DNA of 45,677 nt from Georgenia thermotolerans (GTDB lineage: Bacteria > Actinomycetota > Actinomycetes > Actinomycetales > Actinomycetaceae). The stretch spans positions 1 to 45,677 of the forward strand of contig NZ_VUKF01000040.1 in the NCBI RefSeq assembly GCF_009193185.1, in the 5' to 3' direction. Below the pieces are notes generated by a model. It did not search any database, was not told where the DNA came from, and was given only the letters and a program-made list of their open reading frames with translations. The translations under genes and the position numbers were made by a program. This document shows, piece by piece, positions 35,841 to 43,186 of the stretch; the stretch's first letter is position 1; every line of letters starts with the position of its first letter.

Positions 35841-38561
35841 ATGGCTACCCGTACGCCTTCCCCCGGACGGTCGGCCTCGACGGCACGTGGGTCATCCGCG
35901 CGCAGTACTCGCGGAAGCAAGGCCCGCGGCCGCGGGCGCTCGACGGCTTCGTCGCGCCCCCAGCAGGTCCCCCTGCTGCTCCGGCCCTTCCGCTTCATCT
36001 GGATGGGAGGAGCACACGTGGTGGCAGGCACCGCCCGCAAGGTCGGGTCCGGCACGAAGGACCTCGACCCCGCCCTGCGCCGGGACGGGCTGGCGTTCCT
36101 GCTCCTCGCGCTGGCCATCGTCATCGCGCTGCGCGAGTGGTTCGGGCTCTCCGGCATCGCCGGCGACGTCATCCACCACGTGGCCGCCGGGGTGGTCGGG
36201 GTGCTCGGCGTCCTGCTGCCGCTCGTCCTCGTGGCCATGGCGGTGCGCCTCATGCGCCACCCCGAGCGCACCCAGGCCAACGTCCGGGTGACCATCGGGA
36301 TCGTCGCCCTCACCGCCGCCGTCTGCGGCCTGGTCCACATCGGCGCGGACCTGCCGCGCCCCACCGACTCCTTCGCCGCGGTCGAGTCCGCCGGCGGGCT
36401 GCTGGGCTGGGCGGTCGGCACCCCCCTCACGGTGCTGCTCTCGGCCTGGGGAGCCGTGCCGATCCTCGTGCTGCTGGCCGTGTTCGGGGTCCTCGTGGTC
36501 ACCGCCACCCCGGTCGCCGCGGTCCCCGCGAAGCTCTCCGCCGCGGGCGCGTGGCTCCTCGGCCGCGGGCCCGAGGCCACCCCCGACGACGCGACGACGG
36601 AGGTCGTCGCCGCCGACGGGACGCACCGGCCCCCCGCGCCGCGCCGGCGCCGGAAGAAGGCGGCCGACGTCCCCGAGGTGGTGCCGGGGGACTATACCGG
36701 CGACGAGGCCTTCGCCCAGCCGCACGACCTGGCTCCCGCCGACGAGGCGGCGACGGCGGCGCTCAGCGCCGCGCGCAAGGGCCGAGGCCGCAAGAAGTCC
36801 GCGGAGACGGCGCCCACCGCCGACACCGCCGGCGACGGCGGCCACGCGGAGGAGACCCCCGAGCGCGAGCTGCAGGCGCCGCCCACGCAGGCGCTGCCCG
36901 CCCGGGCCGAGCAGCTCCAGCTCGCCCCGGACGTCATCTACACGCTGCCCGCGGACGACATGCTCATCAAGGGCGCCCCGCACAAGGTGCGCTCGGCCGC
37001 CAACGACCGGGTGGTCGAGGCGCTGACGCAGGTGCTCTCGGAGTTCAACGTCGACGCCAAGGTCACCGGGTTCTCCCGCGGCCCGACGGTGACCCGCTAC
37101 GAGCTCGAGCTCGGCCCCGGCGTCAAGGTCGAGCGCATCACCGCGCTGAGCAAGAACATCGCCTACGCCGTCGCCAGCGCCGACGTGCGCATCCTCTCGC
37201 CGATCCCGGGCAAGTCCGCGATCGGCGTGGAGATCCCCAACACCGACCGCGAGACCGTCGCCCTGGGCGACGTGCTGCGCTCCTCGGTGGCCCGGCGCAG
37301 CGAGCACCCGCTCGTCGTCGGCGTCGGCAAGGACGTCGAGGGGGGCTACGTCGTCGCCAACCTCGCCAAGACGCCGCACCTGCTGGTGGCCGGCGCCACC
37401 GGCGCCGGCAAGTCGAGCTTCGTGAACTCGATGATCACCTCGATCATGATGCGCGCCACCCCCGAGGAGGTGCGCATGGTGCTGGTCGACCCCAAGCGGG
37501 TGGAACTGACGATCTACGAGGGCATCCCGCACCTCATCACCCCGATCATCACCAACCCGAAGAAGGCCGCCGAGGCGCTGGAGTGGGTCGTGCGGGAGAT
37601 GGACGCCCGCTACGACGACCTGTCCAACTACGGGTTCAAGCACATCGACGACTTCAACGCCGGGGTGCGCGCCGGGAAGGTCCAGCCGCTGCCGGGCAGC
37701 GAGCGGAAGATCGCCCCCTACCCGTACCTGCTGGTCATCGTCGACGAGCTGGCCGACCTCATGATGGTCGCCCCGCGCGACGTCGAGGCCTCCATCCAGC
37801 GCATCACCCAGCTGGCGCGCGCGGCGGGCATCCACCTGGTCCTGGCCACCCAGCGACCCTCGGTCGACGTCGTCACCGGCCTCATCAAGGCCAACGTGCC
37901 CTCGCGGCTGGCGTTCGCGACGTCGTCGCTGGCCGACTCCCGCGTGGTCCTCGACCAGCCCGGCGCCGAGAAGCTCATCGGCCAGGGCGACGCGCTGTTC
38001 TTGCCCATGGGATCGGCCAAGCCGATGCGCGTGCAGGGCGCGTGGGTCACCGAGTCCGAGATCCACGCCGTCGTCGACCACGTCAAGGCCCAGCTGCAGC
38101 CCACCTACCGCGAGGACGTCATCGCGCCGGTGGTCAAGAAGCAGGTCGACGAGGACATCGGCGACGACCTCGACCTGCTCCTGCAGGCCGCCGAGCTGGT
38201 GGTCACCACGCAGTTCGGCTCGACGTCGATGCTCCAGCGCAAGCTGCGCGTCGGCTTCGCCAAGGCCGGCCGGCTCATGGACCTGCTCGAGTCCCGCGAG
38301 ATCGTCGGCCCCTCGGAGGGGTCGAAGGCCCGCGAGGTGCTCGTCCAGCCCGACGACCTGCCCGCCACGCTGGCGATGCTGCGCGGGGAGGACCCGCCGC
38401 CGGTGGAGGACGACGGCGCCGGGCCCTACGACCGCGAGGCCGACGAGCCGCAGGACCGCTACGCCGACGGGATCGAGGGGCACGCCCCGCCGGTCGCCGA
38501 GAGCTGGGACGACGAGGACGACGACGGCGGCGAGGACGCCTGGCAGCTCACCGGCCGCTGA
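35841..38561 (+). CDS. ftsK: DNA translocase FtsK/SpoIIIE
   Basis: FtsK pumps chromosome ends across the division septum. The 906-aa product starts with a basic Ser/Arg/Gly stretch. Four membrane helices fall within residues ~75-225 (DGLAFLLLALAIVIAL, VVGVLGVLLPLVLVAMAV and two more). A charged Ala/Pro linker (~235-360) follows. The motor has VAGATGAGKSSFVN (Walker A, ~517) and LLVIVDELADLMM (Walker B). The C-terminal gamma winged helix (AELVVTTQFGSTSMLQRKLRVGFAKAGRLMDLLE) reads DNA polarity. The linker is short compared with E. coli FtsK, as usual in actinobacteria. The pgsA-cinA-clgR order behind it is conserved. Confidence 0.97.
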   Translation: MATRTPSPGRSASTARGSSARSTRGSKARGRGRSTASSRPQQVPLLLRPFRFIWMGGAHVVAGTARKVGSGTKDLDPALRRDGLAFLLLALAIVIALREWFGLSGIAGDVIHHVAAGVVGVLGVLLPLVLVAMAVRLMRHPERTQANVRVTIGIVALTAAVCGLVHIGADLPRPTDSFAAVESAGGLLGWAVGTPLTVLLSAWGAVPILVLLAVFGVLVVTATPVAAVPAKLSAAGAWLLGRGPEATPDDATTEVVAADGTHRPPAPRRRRKKAADVPEVVPGDYTGDEAFAQPHDLAPADEAATAALSAARKGRGRKKSAETAPTADTAGDGGHAEETPERELQAPPTQALPARAEQLQLAPDVIYTLPADDMLIKGAPHKVRSAANDRVVEALTQVLSEFNVDAKVTGFSRGPTVTRYELELGPGVKVERITALSKNIAYAVASADVRILSPIPGKSAIGVEIPNTDRETVALGDVLRSSVARRSEHPLVVGVGKDVEGGYVVANLAKTPHLLVAGATGAGKSSFVNSMITSIMMRATPEEVRMVLVDPKRVELTIYEGIPHLITPIITNPKKAAEALEWVVREMDARYDDLSNYGFKHIDDFNAGVRAGKVQPLPGSERKIAPYPYLLVIVDELADLMMVAPRDVEASIQRITQLARAAGIHLVLATQRPSVDVVTGLIKANVPSRLAFATSSLADSRVVLDQPGAEKLIGQGDALFLPMGSAKPMRVQGAWVTESEIHAVVDHVKAQLQPTYREDVIAPVVKKQVDEDIGDDLDLLLQAAELVVTTQFGSTSMLQRKLRVGFAKAGRLMDLLESREIVGPSEGSKAREVLVQPDDLPATLAMLRGEDPPPVEDDGAGPYDREADEPQDRYADGIEGHAPPVAESWDDEDDDGGEDAWQLTGR

Positions 38562-38572
38562 CCCCGCAGCGA

Positions 38573-38612
38573 CCAGAACGCCATTCCGGCTGTGACCGGA
38601 ATGGCGTTCTGG
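38573..38612 (+). terminator. Perfect 17-bp hairpin after ftsK
   Basis: CCAGAACGCCATTCCGG, loop CTGTGA, CCGGAATGGCGTTCTGG, 12 nt after the ftsK stop. The stem is perfect and contains several A-T pairs, unlike every other hairpin in the window. A terminator role is likely; the composition suggests a mobile or dispersed palindrome. Only one copy is present here. Confidence 0.8.
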
Positions 38613-38660
38613 CTGTCCGGACGGGTGTGGCTCCTGGCGGCGGCGCCGCCGCGCGGGCCC

Positions 38661-38666
38661 TACGCT
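38661..38666 (+). promoter_or_regulatory. Leaderless-type -10 box for pgsA
   Basis: TACGCT, six bases (GGGCGG), then GTG 38673. It fixes the pgsA start against the longer open frame from 38592, which would run back through the ftsK terminator. Confidence 0.65.
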
Positions 38667-38672
38667 GGGCGG

Positions 38673-39329
38673 GTGACGACGAACCCCCAGACGGTGCCCA
38701 CCGGCGCCGGTGAGCCCGCCGACGTGCCGCTGTGGAACATCGCCAACGTGCTGACGATGCTGCGCATCGCCATGGTGCCGCTGTTCGCGGTCCTGCTGCT
38801 GCAGGGCACCACCACCACCCGGGTGTGGGCGGCCGTCGTCTTCGCCCTCGCCGCCGCGACCGACAAGCTCGACGGCCACCTGGCCCGCAGCCGCGGCCTG
38901 GTGACGAACTTCGGCAAGCTCGCCGACCCCATCGCGGACAAGGCCCTCGTCCTCACCGCCCTGGTGCTGCTCTCGCTCGACGGGTCGCTGCCCTGGTGGG
39001 TCACGATCGTCATCATCGTGCGCGAGCTGGGCATCACGGTGCTGCGGTTCTTCATGAAGCGGCGCGCCGTCATGGCCGCCTCCAAGGGCGGCAAGCTCAA
39101 GACCACCCTCCAGGTGGCCTTCATCGTGCTGCTCCTCGTGCCGTGGGCGGAGCTCGTGCCCACCGGTGTCGCCGACGTCATCAACGTCGTCACCCAGGTC
39201 CTCGTCTACCTCACCGTCGCGGTCACGGTGATCACCGGCCTCGACTACGTCGCGCAGGCCGCGCGCATCGCCCGCGCCGGGGACGGCACGGGCACCAGCA
39301 CCAGCGCCGGCGCCGGCGCCGGGCGGTGA
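38673..39329 (+). CDS. pgsA: CDP-diacylglycerol-glycerol-3-phosphate phosphatidyltransferase
   Basis: PgsA makes phosphatidylglycerophosphate from CDP-diacylglycerol in the membrane. The 218-aa product has the CDP-alcohol phosphotransferase signature DKLDGHLARSRGLVTNFG followed by KLADPIADKAL, with all four metal-binding aspartates. About five to six hydrophobic helices surround it, starting WNIANVLTMLRIAMVPLFAV. The C-terminus is a Gly/Thr/Ser/Ala tail. Its stop overlaps the pncC start as GTGA. Its position behind ftsK is the standard actinobacterial order. Confidence 0.95.
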   Translation: MTTNPQTVPTGAGEPADVPLWNIANVLTMLRIAMVPLFAVLLLQGTTTTRVWAAVVFALAAATDKLDGHLARSRGLVTNFGKLADPIADKALVLTALVLLSLDGSLPWWVTIVIIVRELGITVLRFFMKRRAVMAASKGGKLKTTLQVAFIVLLLVPWAELVPTGVADVINVVTQVLVYLTVAVTVITGLDYVAQAARIARAGDGTGTSTSAGAGAGR

Positions 39330-39793
39330 CGGTCGAGCGCGTCGTCGCCGGGCTGCTGGGCCGGGGCGCGACGCTCGCCGTCGCCGAGTCCCTCACCGGC
39401 GGGCAGGTCAGCGCGACCCTGGTCACCGTCCCCGGGGTCTCGGCGGTGCTGCGCGGCGCCGTCGTCGCCTACGCCACCGACCTCAAGGCCGAGCTGCTCG
39501 ACGTCGACGCCGATCTGCTCGCCGCGCACGGCCCGGTGCGCCCCGAGGTCGCGCTGCAGATGGCCCGCGGCGCCGCCCGCCGGCTGGGCGCGACGCACGG
39601 GATCGGCACGACCGGCGTGGCCGGCCCCGGGCCGGCCGACGGGCGCCCGGCCGGGACCGTCTATGTCGCGGCGTGCGGCCCGGGCACGGCGCGGGTGCGC
39701 GGCCTGGCGCTGGCCGGGCCCCGCGCGGCCGTCCGGGCCGCCGCGACCGGCGCCGCCCTGGCGCTGCTCGGCTCCGTCGTCGACGACGGGTAG
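39326..39793 (+). CDS. pncC: NMN amidohydrolase PncC (CinA C-terminal family)
   Basis: A 155-aa single-domain protein of the CinA C-terminal family, which deamidates nicotinamide mononucleotide to nicotinic acid mononucleotide. Motifs are AVAESLTGGQVSATL (active-site serine region), VVAYATDLKAELL, and IGTTGVAGPGPADGRPAGTVYVA. The N-terminal MoaB-like domain of full CinA is absent, so the older name cinA is loose. GTG 39326 overlaps the pgsA stop. With pnuC and nadR in the same window it belongs to pyridine nucleotide recycling. An alternative competence-damage role is not supported. Confidence 0.92.
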   Translation: MTVERVVAGLLGRGATLAVAESLTGGQVSATLVTVPGVSAVLRGAVVAYATDLKAELLDVDADLLAAHGPVRPEVALQMARGAARRLGATHGIGTTGVAGPGPADGRPAGTVYVAACGPGTARVRGLALAGPRAAVRAAATGAALALLGSVVDDG

Positions 39794-39807
39794 CGGGCGC
39801 CGTCGCG

Positions 39808-39836
39808 GGGAACAAGCCGGGCCGACGCGCCGTTGG
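39808..39836 (+). promoter_or_regulatory. ECF-sigma-type promoter for clgR
   Basis: GGGAAC (39808-39813), 17-nt spacer, CGTTGG (39831-39836). This fits the GGAAC/CGTT elements of actinobacterial stress sigma factors (SigE/SigH/SigR type), which are known to drive clgR in mycobacteria and corynebacteria. It predicts a ~165-nt leader before the ATG. A TACGGT hexamer at 39959-39964 could be a second, housekeeping promoter. Confidence 0.6.
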
Positions 39837-40006
39837 TACAGGTGATGACAACCAGCAAGTACGTGTACCGTGCCACCACCACACACGGCACGACTCCCAC
39901 GCGACCCCAGGGCCGCCGGGACGCACGACCGGGCAAGCGCCCCGCCGCTCCGGCAGGGTACGGTAGGACCACATCGCCCAGCAGGGCAGGGGAGGAGGGC
40001 CGCACC

Positions 40007-40312
40007 ATGATCTTGCTTCGCCGCGAGATCGGGGACGTGCTCCGTGACGCCCGTCAGCGTCAGGGCCGGACCCTGCGTGAGGTCTCCTCGGCCGCGCGTG
40101 TGTCCCTCGGCTACCTCAGCGAGGTCGAACGCGGTCAGAAGGAGGCCTCGTCCGAGCTGCTCGCCTCCATCTGCGAGGCGCTCAACGTGCCCATGAGCTT
40201 CGTACTGCGCGCCGTGTCCGACCGCGTCGCCGTCGAAGAGGGCGTCCATGTCCCCGACACCGTTCCCGACGAGCTGGTGCGCCGCGAGAGCCTGCTCACC
40301 CCGGTGGGGTGA
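40007..40312 (+). CDS. clgR: ClgR-like XRE-family transcriptional regulator
   Basis: A 101-aa helix-turn-helix protein starting at ATG 40007 behind GGGGAGGAGG; an in-frame upstream extension to 39833 crosses the promoter and is rejected. The HTH is [58 protein letters not shown]-like, with the turn at SSAARVS and recognition helix [10 protein letters not shown]. Position after ftsK-pgsA-pncC, size and HTH match ClgR, the activator of Clp protease and stress genes in actinobacteria. The Clp ATPase of this window is a possible target, though no clear ClgR site was found before it. Confidence 0.9.
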   Translation: MILLRREIGDVLRDARQRQGRTLREVSSAARVSLGYLSEVERGQKEASSELLASICEALNVPMSFVLRAVSDRVAVEEGVHVPDTVPDELVRRESLLTPVG

Positions 40313-40337
40313 GATCGGCGCCCAGCCGCCACGACGC

Positions 40338-40371
40338 CGCGAGGCCCGGACCGCACGGTCCGGGCCTCGCG
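40338..40371. terminator. Bidirectional terminator hairpin
   Basis: CGCGAGGCCCGGACC, loop GCAC, and the perfect complementary arm. A 15-bp stem in the 75-nt gap between the convergent stops of clgR and the endonuclease VIII-like gene. Confidence 0.85.
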
Positions 40372-40387
40372 CCATGCCCGGGCCCGT

Positions 40388-41185
40388 TCACCCCCGGCGC
40401 TGGCACGACGGGCAGTAGTACACCGACCGTTGCCTGGGCGGCGTGCCGGCCTTGCCCCGGGCGATCGGGGTGCCGCACCGCGGGCACGGGCGCCGCTCCC
40501 GGCCGTGGACGTTGGTGCTCCGGCGCGGGTCGCCGGTCGCCGTGGGCAGCCGGGCGTCGGCGGAGCGGCGCATGAGCCGGCGCCCGGTCGTCACGAGCTC
40601 GCGGGCGACGGCGTCGAGGGAGCCCGCCGGCGTCCACGGCCACACCCGGTGGGTCCACAGCGTCTCCGCCATGTAGATCGTGCCCAGGCCGGCGACCACG
40701 GTCTGGTCGAGCAGCACCTCGGCGATGCCGCGCTCGTCCTGGGCGAGGATCCGTGCGGCCGCGGCGTCGGCGTCCAGCTCCGGGGCGAGCAGGTCCGGGC
40801 CGAGGTGCCCGACGAGCCGGGCCTCCTCGGCCGTGGGCACGAGGTCGACCATCCCGAGGTTGATGCCCAGGCAAGTCCATCGCGCGGTGCCCAGCACGGC
40901 GCGCACGTAGGGGTTGCGGTCCGCCCGGCTGGCCCCGCTGGCGAGGTCGCCGGTGCGCACGAGGCGCCAGACGCCCTCCATGCGCAGGTGGGTGTGCAGC
41001 GTGCGGCCGTCGTCCAGGCGCGTCAGCAGGTGCTTGCCGCGGGTGGCGTTCTCGACCACGCCGACGCCGGCCAGGTCGACGGCGCCCAGGTCCGCCCAGC
41101 GCAGCTCCCCGCGGGTGAGCACCTGCCCCGCCAGCGCGGCGTCGAGGCGGCGCGCCACCCGCACGACGATGTCGCCCTCAGGCAC
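40388..41185 (-). CDS. Fpg/Nei-family DNA glycosylase (endonuclease VIII-like)
   Basis: A 265-aa base-excision glycosylase/AP lyase. The protein begins (f)MPEGD, giving the catalytic Pro2 and Glu3; PEGD rather than PELP marks the Nei branch. GKHLLTRLDDGRTLHTHLRMEG has the conserved lysine, QTVVAGLGTIYMAETLW is the helix-two-turn-helix, and the zinc finger is CPRCGTPI...YYCPSC. It matches the Nei2 group of actinobacteria. GTG 41185 overlaps the MFS stop by 8 nt (GTGCCTGA), so it appears co-translated with the transporter. Confidence 0.93.
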   Translation of the reverse strand: MPEGDIVVRVARRLDAALAGQVLTRGELRWADLGAVDLAGVGVVENATRGKHLLTRLDDGRTLHTHLRMEGVWRLVRTGDLASGASRADRNPYVRAVLGTARWTCLGINLGMVDLVPTAEEARLVGHLGPDLLAPELDADAAAARILAQDERGIAEVLLDQTVVAGLGTIYMAETLWTHRVWPWTPAGSLDAVARELVTTGRRLMRRSADARLPTATGDPRRSTNVHGRERRPCPRCGTPIARGKAGTPPRQRSVYYCPSCQRRG

Positions 41186-42521
41186 CGGGCACCTCGTTCC
41201 CCGGCTCGGGCTCGTGGGGCCCGGTGGCCGCGTCCATGCTTCCCGGTTGCTCGGGTGCCCGCGCCCGCGCCCGCTCCGCCCGCTCCTGGCGCCAGGCGGG
41301 CAGGTACAGCGGCGCCGCCAGGGCGAGCACGACCGCCCCCAGGCACACCGCGACGGCCACCGAGGCGGTGTCGGCCAGCGCGGTGAGCGCGACGGCGCCC
41401 AGGGCGCCGGCGGGCTGGGCCACCATGGAGTTCAGCGACACGACGGTGGCCCGGCGGGGGCCGTCGACCTGTCGGTGCAGCAGGGCCATGTGCGCGGGGT
41501 TGGCCGCGCCGTGGACGACGTAGCACGCCAGGTAGGCCGTCACGACGCCGACGACGCCGCCGAACAGGCCGATGCCCACGACCGTGGCGGCCTGCAGCAG
41601 GCGCGTGAGCGCGGCGAACCGGGCGAGCCCGAGCCGGCTGCCCACCAGCGGCACGAGCGCCGCCCCGGCCGCGGAGGCGAGCCAGGCGGCCGAGCTCGCG
41701 GGGCCCACGAGCGCCGCGGCGGCGTCGGGGTCGCCGAGGATCTCCAGGAGCCGCACCGGGGTGAGCTGCTCGAAGGCCACCATCCCGAACCCCCAGGACA
41801 GCTCCACGGCGACCAGCGCGAGCAGCACCCGGTTGCGGCGCAGGAGGCCCACGCCGTCGGCGATCGCCCGGGGCGTCCCGGCGGCCGCGCGCCACGCCGC
41901 CCGCGCGCCGCCGGCGCGGCGGGGCTCGACCATGAGCGCGGCGATGGCGGCCAGGCCGGCCACCTGCAGCACGAGGGCCGCGGCCACCGGGGTGGCCAGC
42001 GCGTCCAGGCCGGGGACCGGGGCCCAGGCGACGAGGCCGCCGCCGGCCAGGGCGCCGCCGGCGATGGCGACCCCGAGCACCGCCGAGTGCGCGCTGAGCC
42101 CCCGCTCGATGGCCGCGCGGGGGTCGGCGGCGAGCGCGGCGTCGACGTACCACGCCTCCAGCGGCCCGCTGTCGAGGGCACGGAAGACCCCCTTGAGCGC
42201 GTAGACGACCGCGAACGCCGCGAGGCTGTCCGCGGCGAGGTACAGGGCCATCGCCCCGACGCCGACGACGGCGGCGAGGAGCAGGACCGCCCGGCGCCCG
42301 AGCGTGTCGGCCAGGCCGCCGGTGGGCAGCTCCAGGGCCAGCACGACCAGCCCCTGCAGGGCCGTCGCCAGGCCCACCTCGGCGAGGGTGAGGCCGCGGT
42401 CGAGGGGCAGGAGCACCACCACCGGGATGACCAGGCCCACGGGCAGCCACCGCAGGGCGGTGAGGACCAGGAACCGGCGCCGGGCCGACGACGCCGTCAA
42501 CGCCACGCCGGCCGTGCTCAC
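41178..42521 (-). CDS. MFS transporter
   Basis: A 447-aa major facilitator with about 12 membrane helices. The loop 2-3 motif is GGLADTLGRRAVLL (motif A type). VFRALDSGPLEAWYVD and the later VEPRR loop resemble drug-efflux or exporter members of the family. The substrate is unknown. GTG 42521 overlaps the regulator stop as GTGA. The C-terminal 40 residues are charged and cytoplasmic. The linked winged-helix regulator probably senses the exported compound; the linked DNA glycosylase suggests a DNA-damaging or oxidising agent, which is inference. Confidence 0.88.
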   Translation of the reverse strand: MSTAGVALTASSARRRFLVLTALRWLPVGLVIPVVVLLPLDRGLTLAEVGLATALQGLVVLALELPTGGLADTLGRRAVLLLAAVVGVGAMALYLAADSLAAFAVVYALKGVFRALDSGPLEAWYVDAALAADPRAAIERGLSAHSAVLGVAIAGGALAGGGLVAWAPVPGLDALATPVAAALVLQVAGLAAIAALMVEPRRAGGARAAWRAAAGTPRAIADGVGLLRRNRVLLALVAVELSWGFGMVAFEQLTPVRLLEILGDPDAAAALVGPASSAAWLASAAGAALVPLVGSRLGLARFAALTRLLQAATVVGIGLFGGVVGVVTAYLACYVVHGAANPAHMALLHRQVDGPRRATVVSLNSMVAQPAGALGAVALTALADTASVAVAVCLGAVVLALAAPLYLPAWRQERAERARARAPEQPGSMDAATGPHEPEPGNEVPGA

Positions 42522-43099
42522 GGCTCGCCGCCGGGCACCCGCGGGAAGCCATGGAGGACGACGAGCACGGGGCGGGGCTCGTCGTCGGCCGCGGGCGGCG
42601 GCGCGGTGCGGTAGCGCTCGACGACGGCGGTGAGGTCGGCCAGCAGTGCCGCGAGCTGGTCCGCGGTGAGCTCGAGGGCGAAGTCGGAGCTGCCCGCGGC
42701 GTCGCGCCAGGCGAGAGGGTAGTCGTCCTCGTGGGCGAGCCAGGCCTGCGCCCAGGCCTGGTACTGGCGCTGGTACTCCGCGCGCAGCCAGGCCTGCGCG
42801 GCGCGGGCGTCGGGGGAGTCCTCGACGTCGCCGGCCGTGAAGCCGTGGCTCTCGTGCGCGGCGCGCCACCGGCGCTCGCGCCCGGTGCCGCCGTCGGCGT
42901 CGGTGACCAGGCCGACCTCGGCCAGCCGGCGCAGGTGGTAGCTCGTGGCGCCGCTGTTCGTGCCCAGCGCGCGCGCGAGCGTGGTCGCGGTGGCGGGCCC
43001 GTCGAGGCGCAGCGCGCTGAGGAGCCGGGTGCGCAGCGGGTGCGCGAGGACCTTCACGGCCCGCGCATCGAGGCGGACGCCGCCCGGGAGGGTGTCCAT
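42518..43099 (-). CDS. ArsR-type winged-helix transcriptional regulator
   Basis: A 193-aa regulator. The N-terminal ~85 residues are a winged helix (VKVLAHPLRTRLLSALRLDGPATATTLARALGTNSGATSYHLRRLAEVGLV), typical of the ArsR/HTH_20 group. The C-terminal half has SPDARAAQAWLRAEYQRQYQAWAQAWLAHEDDYPLAWRDAAG and a helical end, probably for dimerisation or ligand binding. There are no metal-site cysteines, so the signal is likely organic. Its promoter carries a palindrome over the -10 box, suggesting self-repression of the regulator/MFS/glycosylase unit. ATG 43099 is 8 nt from the -10. Confidence 0.9.
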   Translation of the reverse strand: MDTLPGGVRLDARAVKVLAHPLRTRLLSALRLDGPATATTLARALGTNSGATSYHLRRLAEVGLVTDADGGTGRERRWRAAHESHGFTAGDVEDSPDARAAQAWLRAEYQRQYQAWAQAWLAHEDDYPLAWRDAAGSSDFALELTADQLAALLADLTAVVERYRTAPPPAADDEPRPVLVVLHGFPRVPGGEP

Positions 43100-43103
43100 G
43101 GGA

Positions 43104-43136
43104 GTGCACAGTACGTGTGCACACTTTCTGTGTAAA
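43104..43136 (-). promoter_or_regulatory. Promoter and operator of the regulator/MFS/Nei unit
   Basis: On the minus strand TTTACA (43136-43131), 17-nt spacer, TACTGT (43113-43108): a near-consensus housekeeping promoter. The palindrome GTGCACA, GTACG, TGTGCAC (43104-43122) covers the -10 box and the downstream spacer. A bound dimer would block RNA polymerase. The -10 box is 8 nt from the ATG, so the leader is about 1-2 nt. Confidence 0.75.
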
Positions 43137-43141
43137 GAGGT

Positions 43142-43180
43142 GGGCCGCGGGCACGCCCCCCTGCAACGTGCCCGCGGCCC
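43142..43180 (-). terminator. Terminator of the M28 peptidase gene
   Basis: GGGCCGCGGGCACG and its exact complement, 14 bp, loop 11 nt, 6 nt beyond the M28 stop on the minus strand. It lies between that stop and the promoter of the next minus-strand unit. Confidence 0.75.
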
Positions 43181-43186
43181 CCCGGG

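Noticed and set aside
35892-38879. 995-codon minus-strand open frame opposite ftsK
   Set aside because: GC-rich shadow of ftsK: low-complexity Gly/Val/Asp/His-type translation with no motif and no ribosome binding site.
39833-40006. N-terminal extension of ClgR
   Set aside because: It overlaps the promoter and leader, and the strong GGGGAGGAGG site precedes ATG 40007.
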